A stretch of DNA of 64,000 bases from assembly GCA_040772505.1 (NCBI GenBank), contig JAXGYA010000001.1, positions 1 to 64,000 on the forward strand, in the 5' to 3' direction. Source of the DNA: Mariniphaga sp040772505. Its GTDB lineage: Bacteria > Bacteroidota > Bacteroidia > Bacteroidales > Prolixibacteraceae. Below are positions 51,395 to 60,556 of this stretch, piece after piece. Every line of letters starts with the position of its first letter. The first letter of the stretch is position 1. The translations under genes were made by a program, and so were the position numbers. Below the pieces are notes generated by a model. That model saw only the letters and a list, made by a program, of their open reading frames with translations, searched no databases and had not been told where the DNA came from.

Positions 51395-52846
51395 ATGAAT
51401 AAAGCAGATTGTTACATTGCATTTGCCGGGAAAGAGGCAACGCAAAAAATGGTGGAAGCATTGAATATAAATGCTTTAACAAACCGGATTTTCGTTATTT
51501 CTCCCGAGAAAATTGAAATTCCTGGTGCTGAAACCTTAATGAGTGAGCATCCTCACTCCAGTGAAACCATCCGGCAAATTGCCGGAACAACCACATCGCC
51601 CTTTGCGCTTCTTCTACTAAACGATACGTTCGTACTTCCCGGGCAATATGCCGTTGAGCGAATTATCCGGACAGCAGAAAACACAGGTGCATCAATGGTT
51701 TACGCCGACTACCGCGAAGTAAAAAACGGCACGGAAACTCTCCATCCCGTGATTGATTACCAGCAAGGCAGTTTGCGCGACGATTTTAATTTTGGACCTG
51801 CACAGCTTTTTCGCACTGAAGTGCTGAAAAGTTTTGACGAAGAGGATTTTGACCTTGCCGGCTACTATGCATTACAGCTGCATGCTTCACGTGAGGGCAC
51901 TGTTTTGCGAATTCCGGAATTCCTGTTCTCCATGGCGGAAACCGACTTGCGAAAATCGGGAGAAAAGCAGTTTGATTATGTTAGCTCTGCTGCGCGGAAC
52001 AAACAATTGGAGATGGAAAAAGCATGCACAAACCACCTGAAGAAAATCGGCGCTTTCCTCTCTCCTCCATTTCAGGAAGTGAATCTCAAAGAAGAGAACT
52101 GGCAGGTGGAAGCGTCGGTGATAATTCCGGTGCGCAACCGGGCAAAAACCATCAAAGATGCGGTAGAATCGGTAATCATTCAAAAAACAAACTTCTGGTT
52201 TAACCTGATTGTGGTGGACAATCATTCTACCGACGGCACAACGGAAATTCTTGAAAAATATGCCAAACAGGGAATGTTAATTCACTTGATTCCGGAGCGA
52301 AAAGACCTGGGAATCGGAGGTTGCTGGAATGAAGGAATCTTTCATGAAAACTGCGGACGCTTTGCTGTTCAGTTAGATAGTGACGATCTCTATGCAAGTG
52401 AAAACACACTGCAAACCATCGTAAATAAATTTTATCAGGAGAAATGTGCCATGGTCATTGGCAGCTACCAAATGACCAATTTCCAATTGGAAGAGATACC
52501 TCCGGGTCTGATTGACCACCGGGAGTGGACACCCGACAACGGACCGAACAATGCCCTGCGCATCAACGGACTGGGAGCGCCCCGGGCATTCTACACACCG
52601 GTTCTGCGGGAAATAAAGGTACCAAATGTGAGCTATGGCGAAGATTATGCCGTTGGATTGGCAATTTCTGGAACATATAAAATCGGAAGGATTTATGAAC
52701 CGGTCTATCTGTGCCGCCGATGGGAAGGCAATACCGATGCCGCTCTGAGCATTGAAAAGCAAAACACCCACAATTTATACAAAGACCGTATCCGCACCAT
52801 TGAATTGCTTTCAAGAATAAAAAGGAATAAAAAGGGGACATATTGA
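51395..52846 (+). CDS. glycosyltransferase family 2 with degenerate N-terminal GT domain
   Basis: The 483-residue protein has a C-terminal GT-A domain starting near 238: ASVIIPVRNRAKTIKDAVES, VVDNHSTDGTTEIL, the DxD-type FAVQLDSDDLYASENTL and the acceptor-side SYGEDYAVGLAI. The first 230 residues look like a second GT2-related domain (TTSPFALLLLNDTFVLPGQYAVE, SMVYADYREVKNG) without a clear DxD. The downstream DUF4922 gene starts 18 bases later. The acceptor is unknown. Confidence 0.88.
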   Translation: MNKADCYIAFAGKEATQKMVEALNINALTNRIFVISPEKIEIPGAETLMSEHPHSSETIRQIAGTTTSPFALLLLNDTFVLPGQYAVERIIRTAENTGASMVYADYREVKNGTETLHPVIDYQQGSLRDDFNFGPAQLFRTEVLKSFDEEDFDLAGYYALQLHASREGTVLRIPEFLFSMAETDLRKSGEKQFDYVSSAARNKQLEMEKACTNHLKKIGAFLSPPFQEVNLKEENWQVEASVIIPVRNRAKTIKDAVESVIIQKTNFWFNLIVVDNHSTDGTTEILEKYAKQGMLIHLIPERKDLGIGGCWNEGIFHENCGRFAVQLDSDDLYASENTLQTIVNKFYQEKCAMVIGSYQMTNFQLEEIPPGLIDHREWTPDNGPNNALRINGLGAPRAFYTPVLREIKVPNVSYGEDYAVGLAISGTYKIGRIYEPVYLCRRWEGNTDAALSIEKQNTHNLYKDRIRTIELLSRIKRNKKGTY

Positions 52847-52863
52847 AAGGACACTAAATAAAA

Positions 52864-53877
52864 ATGGATATTTTAAAGAACAAACTGATTCAGGAAGAAG
52901 AACTATTGAAGTACGGTTCCATTTCAAACCTCAGCGAAAAGGCGGTTTCATTGGTAAAGCAACAACAGGCAACATGGAAAATTGCGCTAAGCAATTACCG
53001 TGATCTTTCTGACGTTCAGACGAAAAATCTGGACTTTGGGGATTTTCACGTCATTCTCCAGCACAATCCCGGACGCATCCGCTCATCAACAGCAAAAACT
53101 GACGAAAAAAGCCTGAATTCCCGTCCCTGTTTTCTCTGTATGAACAACATGCAGCCCGAACAGAAAGGAATCCTTTTCCGGAATAAGCTGCTGATACTTG
53201 CCAATCCCTATCCCATTTTCCCGGTGCATCTCACAATCCCATCGCTGGAACATATTCCGCAGCGGATTTCCCGGTTTTTTACCGACATGATTGATCTTTC
53301 AAAAGAGCTGAAAGATTTCATTCTGTTTTATAACGGCCCCGAATGCGGTGCATCCGCACCCGACCATTTTCATTTTCAGGCAGGGAATAAAGGTTTCCTG
53401 CCCATAGAGAGTGAACTGAGCAAACTGGAATCTGACCATTCAAAGGTGCTATTTCAGGGTGAAGAGCTGAAAGTTTTTGTGGTGAACGATTACCTGCGCC
53501 GCCTTGCGGTCATAAAATCAAAAAACAGTGAGCTGGCTGTCAAAGCTTTTCACTCTCTTTTCAGCCGGCTTCCATCCACCGGTAATGACGAACCGATGGT
53601 GAATATATTATGCTGGTTTACAGCCGGCATCTGGCATGTTTTAATTTTTCCCCGCTCCCTGCAGCGCTCTTCACATTTCTACAGAAAAGGCGATGGGCAA
53701 ATCTTAATAAGCCCTGCAACCGTGGAGCTTTCCGGTGTGGTAATTGTGCCGAAAAAAAGAGATTTCCATTCGGTTTCACCCCGGATTATCGAAGAAATTT
53801 ATTCTGAAGTAACCCTTCAGAAATCAGCTTATGAGCTCTGGCTTAATTCGTTATCAGAGCTCTCTTTTGAAGATTAA
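52864..53877 (+). CDS. DUF4922 protein, HIT/GalT-like nucleotidyltransferase or phosphorylase
   Basis: The 337-residue protein contains a zinc-like CFLC pair in RPCFLCMNNMQPEQKG and the histidine-triad-like GASAPDHFHFQAG (about 160-173), which resemble galactose-1-phosphate uridylyltransferase and Ap4A/GDP-sugar phosphorylases. It may make or break a nucleotide sugar used by the GT2 protein encoded just upstream. Substrate not readable. The gene ends at a strong bidirectional hairpin. Confidence 0.85.
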   Translation: MDILKNKLIQEEELLKYGSISNLSEKAVSLVKQQQATWKIALSNYRDLSDVQTKNLDFGDFHVILQHNPGRIRSSTAKTDEKSLNSRPCFLCMNNMQPEQKGILFRNKLLILANPYPIFPVHLTIPSLEHIPQRISRFFTDMIDLSKELKDFILFYNGPECGASAPDHFHFQAGNKGFLPIESELSKLESDHSKVLFQGEELKVFVVNDYLRRLAVIKSKNSELAVKAFHSLFSRLPSTGNDEPMVNILCWFTAGIWHVLIFPRSLQRSSHFYRKGDGQILISPATVELSGVVIVPKKRDFHSVSPRIIEEIYSEVTLQKSAYELWLNSLSELSFED

Positions 53878-53889
53878 CTATGTAACTAA

Positions 53890-53940
53890 TGTGTCTGATG
53901 TGGTTTGCAAAATATAAAACAAAAAACCACATCAGACACA
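53890..53940. terminator. bidirectional hairpin between DUF4922 and HEAT/DUF1080 genes
   Basis: A 17-bp perfect stem (53890-53906 with 53924-53940, TGTGTCTGATGTGGTTT) has a 17-base A/T loop. It stands between two convergent stop codons. Confidence 0.85.
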
Positions 53941-53964
53941 ATAGAACACAATCGTTGAAAAGGG

Positions 53965-56900
53965 CTAATTGCTTAAATCCTTGATTCTGATATTTCTGAA
54001 TTTCAGTTCTGAGCCATGACCCAGAAAACCGATATATCCTTTTGAACGCTTCAGCCCGGGATGGTCTCTCCCGTCGAGGGTTCCGTTTTTACTTGCTTCG
54101 GCAATATCGCCATCCACTATAACGGTGCCGTTCAAAGTAACCTTAATCCGGGTTCCCTTCATTGACACCTCTTCATAATTCCATTCTCCGACAGGTTTCA
54201 GATAACCCCGCTTAGCGGGAATGACTCCGTAAACAGAGCCGTGATACTGGTATTCATGGAGTTTGGCATAAATGGGTGCAGTATCATCCAGAATCTGGAT
54301 TTCCATACCCTGATAGGCTGCATCTCCGGTGAGTGGCGCCCTGATGCCAAGTCCGTTGTTTGCCCCCGGGGTGAGTTGAAACTCAAAGCGGAAAATAAAA
54401 TCGGTATACTCTTTTTCTGTAAAAATATTACCGTGTCCGCCCCGTGAAGGCTGAACAACCATTTCGCCATCCTGAGCAAAATAGTCAACGGTATTTCCCT
54501 GCCACCCATCCAGGTTCACGCCGTTGAACAATGAAACAAAGCCTTCGGCTTTCTCCTCTTCCGTCAAACCGATTTCATCGGTTTTTATCTCTTTCACCCA
54601 AATGTCGCGGAAAGCCAGTTCATTTCCGTGTGCCTGCAATTCAATTGTACCTTCCCTAAAAATCGGTATGCTGCGATCCCAGTAGTTATCCATGCGCACA
54701 TTGTCCACAACCAGTTCGCCGTTCAGATAAACCGTAACATTTTCACCAATCATGGTAATTCTGAATGTGTTCCAATCTTCGATGGGATTGTCGGCAACTT
54801 TCAGCGGATCACGGATATTGTCGCGGTTATTGTTGTATAACCCGCCGGAGCCAACCTGCGCCCCCACTTCAACCCGTGAAGTATCCCAAATCTGCACCTG
54901 TGGTGTTCCCCGGAGGTAAATTCCGCTGTCCCCTTTTTTTGTAATTTTCCAATCCACAATAAGCTCAAAGTCACGGTAATTTTTAGCGGAGACAAGGTTT
55001 GCACCGTGTCCGTTAAAAATTATCTGCCCGTCTCTCACGCTCCAGTTTTCAATCATCTTCTTATTGGCTTCTTCCTGAGCTTTTGCGCGTTCTGACTCGG
55101 TCAACTGACTAATCCTTATCGGGTTTCCATTCAAAAGCATTCCCTGCCATCCATCAAGATTTTTGCCGTTGAACATGGAAACGAATCCCTCTTCGTCTGA
55201 CATTTTGTCAAGATAGTTGTTGATGTTTATCTTGTCGTAGTCGCTCTCATCGCCTGAAATAACAGCTACCACACGATTCAGCAGCTCTCTCACTTTATTT
55301 CCGGAAAAGCTGTTTTTCCCATTGGAATCGGGCAGGGCAATGCGCATAATTGCACGTGCTGCTGCCTGCTGAAGTGAAGTGACATCCAGAAACTGCTCCA
55401 GATATATAAGCGACAAAAAAGTTTTCAGGTTTCCAATACCATTTATAATCTGCCTCTGAGCTTCAACTTCCTCAGCAAAAGGCATAATTTTCCGGTATTG
55501 CAGCAATTTCTGATCATCGGGAAGATTTGCCGTACGAACCTGACGGACAAAGTTTGAAACTGCTTTTGCCCGGTAATCGCCGGTTGAACTTTCAGCCACC
55601 TGATACAGCGATCCGGCAGCAGAATAATCTTTCCAGCTTGTTAGAGCACCAAAAGCAGCGTCTTTCAGGCTGCCTGTTGAGTTGTTGAAGTATCCGGTGA
55701 TGGTCTGCAAAACTGCATCGCCGCCAATTTCAGGAAGAATGGCAATTATACGTTCTTTTTTAGAGGTTGCATTTAATGCATGCAGCAATTTTCCTTTTTC
55801 CGTCTTTTCTGCTTCTGCATCTTTTGCGGCAGCCACTACAGCCAGTTGGGCTTGTTTAATCTCCTCCTCTGCCTGAGCGTCTAACAGCAATTTTATCAAT
55901 GCATCCAAATTTTCTTCGGTTGAGACATATTTCAGTGCATCAAAGGCTGAAGTTCGTTCTGCCTGGTTTTGAGATTTTGTAACCGCAAGAATGTCATTGA
56001 AATATTCTTTTCCCGACTTTGCTGCAACTAAATCAATAAAAGCAGCTTTTGTTTCGCCCGTAGTATTCTTCATGCGTGCCGCAACCGGCTCCAAATGCTT
56101 TTGATCAATTAACTGCACCAGTGCATTTTTGGCAGCTTCGGTATCAGTTGCTTTTTCCAGGTGATTTAACAACACAGGAACTGCCTCTTCTCCCTGTAAC
56201 CGTGTCAATGCTTCAATGGCATCCTTACGGACACCAGGCGATGCATCATTCAGGTTGCCAATGATAAATCCAACGGCAAGCTGGTCGCCTCTGCGCCCAA
56301 GCATATCAATAATTTCTGCCTTTCGTTCACCTGAAACGGTACCGGCAAGGTTTATCCACTGACGGGTTGCAGCTACACCACCAACTTTTTCAGCAATGTT
56401 CAGCGCTGCATACCTGAACTCTTTATTGTTGTTTTCAACCGCTTTAAGCAACAGCGGCATGGCTTCATAACCATAATGTGTGGCATAAACCGAAAGGGCA
56501 GCAGCATAATTGTGTAATTTATCGTCTGCCTGATTGGCTTTCATCACAGCTTTCAGGGCTTTTTGACTGAGTTTGGTTTCCCCTTTTTCAGCCAGGCGGT
56601 TGGCGTAAACCAGAAAAGCTTCTGCGGCATTGGCAGGGCAATACTCGAAATTTGCCTTTTTAGCTGCACCAAACAACAGCTTGTAGGAGTCCGGACTGCC
56701 TATTTCCGCCAGCGCCATAAGCGCCGTTTTCAGCAAATTTAAGTTGTCTGAGGAAGCAGCGCTTGTGGCTACACTCACTGCCGGCTCATACCTGAGCTCA
56801 CCCAAAGCTTTTATCATCGTGGGTTTTGAAGACTCTCCAACATTTGGAAACGCTTCCATGATTGCTGTGGCTGCGTTGCTGCCGCCCAAAGCCAGCAGCG

Positions 56901-57366
56901 CCTGCACAACAGGTTCGGCAAGCTGATCGTTGGTCAGGTATTTTTTTACCGGATCAACCATACTATTGCTGCCAACAAGCTGCAACTGATTGAGCAAAAA
57001 TGTTTTAACTTCTGTATCGCTGTGACTTTCCAGAGCAGCCAGCAGGCTTTTTTCCACCTGCTGACGGGCATTTTCTTTCCCAAATTCACTGGCATAGCGT
57101 GCTAGGCTGTTCAGGGCAAAGCGCACGGCAGTATCATCTCCCATTCCAGGAGGCGTTAACTGTTCAGATATTTTCTGAAATCCCTCCGCACCTAAATTCA
57201 GTAATTCACCCATAACCCTGTCTAAATGAACCAGATCATTTGTAGGCATCTGGGCAAGGGCATCAGCAACTTTTGTGTCAAGAGTCCTCCTGTCCTGCGC
57301 AAACGATGTTGCTGTAACTAAAGCCAGGAGCAATATTGCTGTAAATTGGAATATTCTTTTATTCAT
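53965..57366 (-). CDS. secreted HEAT-repeat protein with two C-terminal DUF1080 domains
   Basis: The 1133-residue protein has a signal peptide (MNKRIFQFTAILLLALVTATSFA). HEAT repeats cover about 25-700 (for example DASPGVRKDAIEALTRLQG). Two DUF1080 (3-keto-disaccharide hydrolase-like, concanavalin-fold) domains follow: one from FVSMFNGKNLDGWQG near 727, the other from FVSLFNGVNLDGWQG near 938. DUF1080 proteins cleave 3-keto-glycosides. The oxidoreductase encoded 145 bases upstream could supply the 3-keto substrate. A fused long HEAT scaffold with two DUF1080 domains is notable. It is probably periplasmic or surface-exposed. Confidence 0.9.
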   Translation of the reverse strand: MNKRIFQFTAILLLALVTATSFAQDRRTLDTKVADALAQMPTNDLVHLDRVMGELLNLGAEGFQKISEQLTPPGMGDDTAVRFALNSLARYASEFGKENARQQVEKSLLAALESHSDTEVKTFLLNQLQLVGSNSMVDPVKKYLTNDQLAEPVVQALLALGGSNAATAIMEAFPNVGESSKPTMIKALGELRYEPAVSVATSAASSDNLNLLKTALMALAEIGSPDSYKLLFGAAKKANFEYCPANAAEAFLVYANRLAEKGETKLSQKALKAVMKANQADDKLHNYAAALSVYATHYGYEAMPLLLKAVENNNKEFRYAALNIAEKVGGVAATRQWINLAGTVSGERKAEIIDMLGRRGDQLAVGFIIGNLNDASPGVRKDAIEALTRLQGEEAVPVLLNHLEKATDTEAAKNALVQLIDQKHLEPVAARMKNTTGETKAAFIDLVAAKSGKEYFNDILAVTKSQNQAERTSAFDALKYVSTEENLDALIKLLLDAQAEEEIKQAQLAVVAAAKDAEAEKTEKGKLLHALNATSKKERIIAILPEIGGDAVLQTITGYFNNSTGSLKDAAFGALTSWKDYSAAGSLYQVAESSTGDYRAKAVSNFVRQVRTANLPDDQKLLQYRKIMPFAEEVEAQRQIINGIGNLKTFLSLIYLEQFLDVTSLQQAAARAIMRIALPDSNGKNSFSGNKVRELLNRVVAVISGDESDYDKININNYLDKMSDEEGFVSMFNGKNLDGWQGMLLNGNPIRISQLTESERAKAQEEANKKMIENWSVRDGQIIFNGHGANLVSAKNYRDFELIVDWKITKKGDSGIYLRGTPQVQIWDTSRVEVGAQVGSGGLYNNNRDNIRDPLKVADNPIEDWNTFRITMIGENVTVYLNGELVVDNVRMDNYWDRSIPIFREGTIELQAHGNELAFRDIWVKEIKTDEIGLTEEEKAEGFVSLFNGVNLDGWQGNTVDYFAQDGEMVVQPSRGGHGNIFTEKEYTDFIFRFEFQLTPGANNGLGIRAPLTGDAAYQGMEIQILDDTAPIYAKLHEYQYHGSVYGVIPAKRGYLKPVGEWNYEEVSMKGTRIKVTLNGTVIVDGDIAEASKNGTLDGRDHPGLKRSKGYIGFLGHGSELKFRNIRIKDLSN

Positions 57367-57474
57367 TTTATTTTATAGCTTTAAGATATTTAGAAACAAG
57401 TATCAAGCATTAAGTATCAAGACAAAAATTCAACTTTTTTAAATACGCGAATCATTTATTTCTACTTCATTCAG

Positions 57475-57502
57475 CCCCCTTTGGGGGGTTGGGGGGTTGG
57501 GG
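57475..57502. repeat. C/G-rich hairpin and G-tracts after the Gfo/Idh gene
   Basis: CCCCC (57475-57479) pairs with GGGGG just beyond TTT, followed by two more G-tracts separated by TT. It could end the oxidoreductase transcript or form a G-rich structure. There is no T-run. Confidence 0.45.
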
Positions 57503-57511
57503 ACTTCACTC

Positions 57512-58783
57512 TTATATTGTCCATGGTGCGCGCATGGGCTGATTAATCAGACGGTTTGCCCCTTCATCGTCAATAAACTTCAGTTTTTCGGGGTCAAAAT
57601 TGAGTGTGCGCCCCAATTGAACGGCAACAATGCCCAGGTTGACTAAAGTTGCTGAACGGAATCCGTTGGTTTCATTCAGTGCAAATTTTTTCCGGGTTTT
57701 CACCGATTCGGAGAAAATACCGATTTGCGGCTCCGGATCGGGAAGAGTTTTCAGGAATGACTGCAAATTGGGAACGTCGGAGCGGAACCCCCGGTATATT
57801 TTTCCATAAGGCCCTTCAATGTATGCAGCATCTTTGTCTTTGTTTTCGCCGTCAAGAATAATCTGACATCCATCGGCATAAGTATAAGTAATCCGTCTCC
57901 ACGAGCCGACAGCGTCGTAATGTTGCTGCGGCGCATCCACTTCGATTTTCACCGGACTGGTATCATCTTTTCCAAGCATATACTGCACGGGGTCAAGGTA
58001 GTGCTGCCCCATGTCACCTAAGCCGCCGCCATCATAATCCCAGTAGCCGCGGAATTTGGAGTGCACCCTTTCCGGGTTGTAGGGCTTATAGGGAGCAGGT
58101 CCCAACCAGAAGTCATAATCTAAAGTTTCCGGAACGGGCATCGGTTTCAGGTTATGCTCCCCGCTCCAATAAAATTTCCAGTCGTAGCCGGTGATGCCGC
58201 TCACTGTAAATTTCAGCGGCCAGCCAAGAATACCACTATCAATAACCTTTTTCAAAGGTTTCACATCGGTTCCCAATCCATAAAAAGTGTCTTTGAAGCG
58301 GAACCAGGTGTTCAGCCGGAACATTCGCCCGTGGGCATTCACAGCTTCCATCACTTTTTTGCCTTCGCCGATGGTTCGGGTCATTGGTTTTTCGCACCAG
58401 ATATCTTTCCCTGCCTTTGCAGCTTCCACCGACATGAGTCCGTGCCAGTGAGGCGGAGTGGCGATGTGCACAATATCTACTTCGGGCAAAGCAATCAGTT
58501 CCCTGAAATCGTGAAAGGTTTTCACCGAATAGTCAATCATGTTTTTAGCTCTGTCCAGATGCAGCTTTTCCACATCACAAATAGCAACCACGCGGGTTCC
58601 CTCATAGGGAATGTGTCCGCGCCCCATTCCCCCAACACCAATAATCCCCTTGGTGAGCTGATCCGATGGCGGCAGATAACCGTTGCCGCCCAGCACATGA
58701 CGTGGCACGATGGTTATCCCGGCACCCGCAACCAGTGCGCTTTTTAAAAAACTTCTTCTTGAAGCCGGATTGTTTTTACTCAT
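57512..58783 (-). CDS. Gfo/Idh/MocA-family oxidoreductase with Tat signal
   Basis: The 423-residue protein starts MSKNNPASRRSFLKSALVAG, a twin-arginine signal, as in exported Bacteroidota members. The Rossmann motif GIIGVGGMGRGH (about 42-54) and the GFO catalytic-region EKPMTRTIGEGKKVMEAV (about 134-151) are visible. GGGLGDMGQHYLDPVQYML matches the C-terminal domain with its His. It probably oxidises a glycoside at C3 with NAD(P). The DUF1080 protein encoded downstream fits as the next step of a 3-keto-glycoside route. Confidence 0.92.
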   Translation of the reverse strand: MSKNNPASRRSFLKSALVAGAGITIVPRHVLGGNGYLPPSDQLTKGIIGVGGMGRGHIPYEGTRVVAICDVEKLHLDRAKNMIDYSVKTFHDFRELIALPEVDIVHIATPPHWHGLMSVEAAKAGKDIWCEKPMTRTIGEGKKVMEAVNAHGRMFRLNTWFRFKDTFYGLGTDVKPLKKVIDSGILGWPLKFTVSGITGYDWKFYWSGEHNLKPMPVPETLDYDFWLGPAPYKPYNPERVHSKFRGYWDYDGGGLGDMGQHYLDPVQYMLGKDDTSPVKIEVDAPQQHYDAVGSWRRITYTYADGCQIILDGENKDKDAAYIEGPYGKIYRGFRSDVPNLQSFLKTLPDPEPQIGIFSESVKTRKKFALNETNGFRSATLVNLGIVAVQLGRTLNFDPEKLKFIDDEGANRLINQPMRAPWTI

Positions 58784-58795
58784 TATAATTACAGT

Positions 58796-59461
58796 TTAAA
58801 ATTGTTTGTTGAAATTATCTTTTAAAATCGTTTTAACCTCATCCATCGAAATTTCTTTCCCCAACTCTTGCTGAATGGACGTTACGCCAAAAGTCAGCCC
58901 ACAGGGATTGATATAGCTGAAATAACGCATATCTGTATTCACGTTCAGTGCAAATCCGTGCATGGTAACATAGCGGCTGACACGCACCCCGATGGCACAG
59001 ATTTTTCGCGCGCGCGAAGGGTGATTTGCATCAATCCAAACTCCGGTGGCTTCTGGTTTCAAGGCTCCGGCTAAACCAAATTCTGCAATGGTGTCAATGA
59101 TTGCCTTTTCCATCTTCTCGATGTATTCGCGAATCCCGATCTGATAGTATTCCAAATCAATAATGGGATATCCGACAAGTTGCCCCGGCCCGTGATAGGT
59201 GATATCCCCGCCCCGGTTAATTTTATAAAATGTCGCTTCAATTTTTTTCAGAAGATCCTCCTGTGCCAGCAGATTCTTTTCATCTCCGTTTTTGCCCAAA
59301 GTGTAAACATGGGGATGCTCAACCAATAAAACATGATTTTTTGCAGACGGCTTTTTAGTTGCACTCTTTTCCGCAACAATCTCTGAAAGTAATTTTTCCT
59401 GAAGATCCCAGACTTCTTTGTAATCCTTAAAGCCGATATCGTTGTAAGTAAATTGTACCAT
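58796..59461 (-). CDS. lipB: octanoyl-ACP:protein N-octanoyltransferase
   Basis: The 221-residue enzyme moves octanoate from ACP to lipoyl domains. GGDITYHGPGQLVGYPIIDL (about 81-100) is the family signature. The catalytic Cys is in INPCGLTFGVTS, and the Lys in SRARKICAIGVR. It lies 138 bases downstream of lipA on the same strand and ends 12 bases before the oxidoreductase start. Confidence 0.97.
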   Translation of the reverse strand: MVQFTYNDIGFKDYKEVWDLQEKLLSEIVAEKSATKKPSAKNHVLLVEHPHVYTLGKNGDEKNLLAQEDLLKKIEATFYKINRGGDITYHGPGQLVGYPIIDLEYYQIGIREYIEKMEKAIIDTIAEFGLAGALKPEATGVWIDANHPSRARKICAIGVRVSRYVTMHGFALNVNTDMRYFSYINPCGLTFGVTSIQQELGKEISMDEVKTILKDNFNKQF

Positions 59462-59599
59462 TGATCTAACAAATTTGAAATAAGAATAAGGTTTTGGTCA
59501 CTATTTTAAATATTTCTATAAATCAAAAATATTAACCTCAAAAAAACATCTTCATCTTTCTCCTTCCCTTTTGGGGAAGGCTGGGATTGGGGCTTTTCC

Positions 59600-60463
59600 T
59601 TATGCATTCACATGCTGCTCGGCGCGGTATGAGCTTCTCACCAGCGGAGCGCTCTCCACAAATGAAAATCCTTTTTCAAGACCTATTTTGCGGTACTCAG
59701 CAAACATTCGTGGTTCAATATACTCCACAACCGGCATGTGCTGCGGGGTTGGCGCCAGATATTGCCCGATGGTCATCACCTTGCATCCGGCTTCGCGAAG
59801 ATCGTCCATGGTTTGCAGCACCTCTTCGTAGGTTTCACCCAATCCAAGCATGATTCCCGACTTTGCAATTTTAAAGTTTTGTGCGATGTAACTAACCACA
59901 TCGAGGCTTCGGCGGTACTTTGATGCAAACCGCACAAACGGGGTGAGCCGCTCGGTGGTTTCCAGATTGTGAGAAATCACATCAGGGCCGGCATCAATCA
60001 CCTGCTGAATCAGCTCCGTTTTTCCGCGAAAATCGGGAATCAGCACTTCCAACCGGGTTCCGGGATTTACGCGTTTTACTTCCGTGATTGTTCTTGCCCA
60101 TATTTCTGCACCCTGATCATCCAAGTCGTCGCGGTCAACAGATGTTATCACACAATGCTTCACCCCCATAACGCGAACCGACTCTGCCACCCGCTCCGGT
60201 TCTTTCAGATCGGGCGGTAGGGGGCTACCGCTCTTTACTGCACAAAATTTACAACGGCGCGTGCAAATATCACCAAGAATCATAAAAGTTGCAGTTCCGC
60301 GGCTCCAGCATTCGCCGATATTGGGACAGTTTCCGCTGGTGCATATTGTGTGAAGTTCATGTTTTTCAACCAGGTTTTTAACTTTTGAATAGTTTTCTCC
60401 TTTGGGCATCTTCATTTTCATCCAGTGAGGCAATCTCTGCCTTTCAGTCATCACATGTGCCAT
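59600..60463 (-). CDS. lipA: lipoyl synthase
   Basis: The 287-residue radical-SAM enzyme inserts two sulfurs into protein-bound octanoate. The auxiliary-cluster cysteines are in CTSGNCPNIGEC, the radical-SAM CxxxCxxC in GDICTRRCKFCAV, and the C-terminal RSSYRAEQHV arginine-serine motif is complete. It pairs with lipB for de novo lipoate assembly. Confidence 0.97.
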   Translation of the reverse strand: MAHVMTERQRLPHWMKMKMPKGENYSKVKNLVEKHELHTICTSGNCPNIGECWSRGTATFMILGDICTRRCKFCAVKSGSPLPPDLKEPERVAESVRVMGVKHCVITSVDRDDLDDQGAEIWARTITEVKRVNPGTRLEVLIPDFRGKTELIQQVIDAGPDVISHNLETTERLTPFVRFASKYRRSLDVVSYIAQNFKIAKSGIMLGLGETYEEVLQTMDDLREAGCKVMTIGQYLAPTPQHMPVVEYIEPRMFAEYRKIGLEKGFSFVESAPLVRSSYRAEQHVNA

Positions 60464-60544
60464 AATAAAAAAGTTTTGGGTAAAAATAACTCAAATTCTA
60501 AAACTAAAAAAACAGTTTTACTCTCATATTGTTATTTAACCTGC

Positions 60545-60552
60545 TAATTTTG
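60545..60552 (+). promoter_or_regulatory. -7 element almost on the TPR gene start codon
   Basis: TAATTTTG matches TAnnTTTG and ends only four bases before the ATG at 60557. If used, the transcript would be leaderless or nearly so. Confidence 0.45.
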
Positions 60553-60556
60553 CAAT

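Noticed and set aside
57475..57502. G-quadruplex
   Set aside because: Only three clear G-tracts are present. The C-tract next to it favours a simple hairpin.
58154..58747. 197-codon plus-strand open frame opposite the Gfo/Idh/MocA gene
   Set aside because: Antisense to a certain gene. The sequence is rich in H, F and Q with no family signature.
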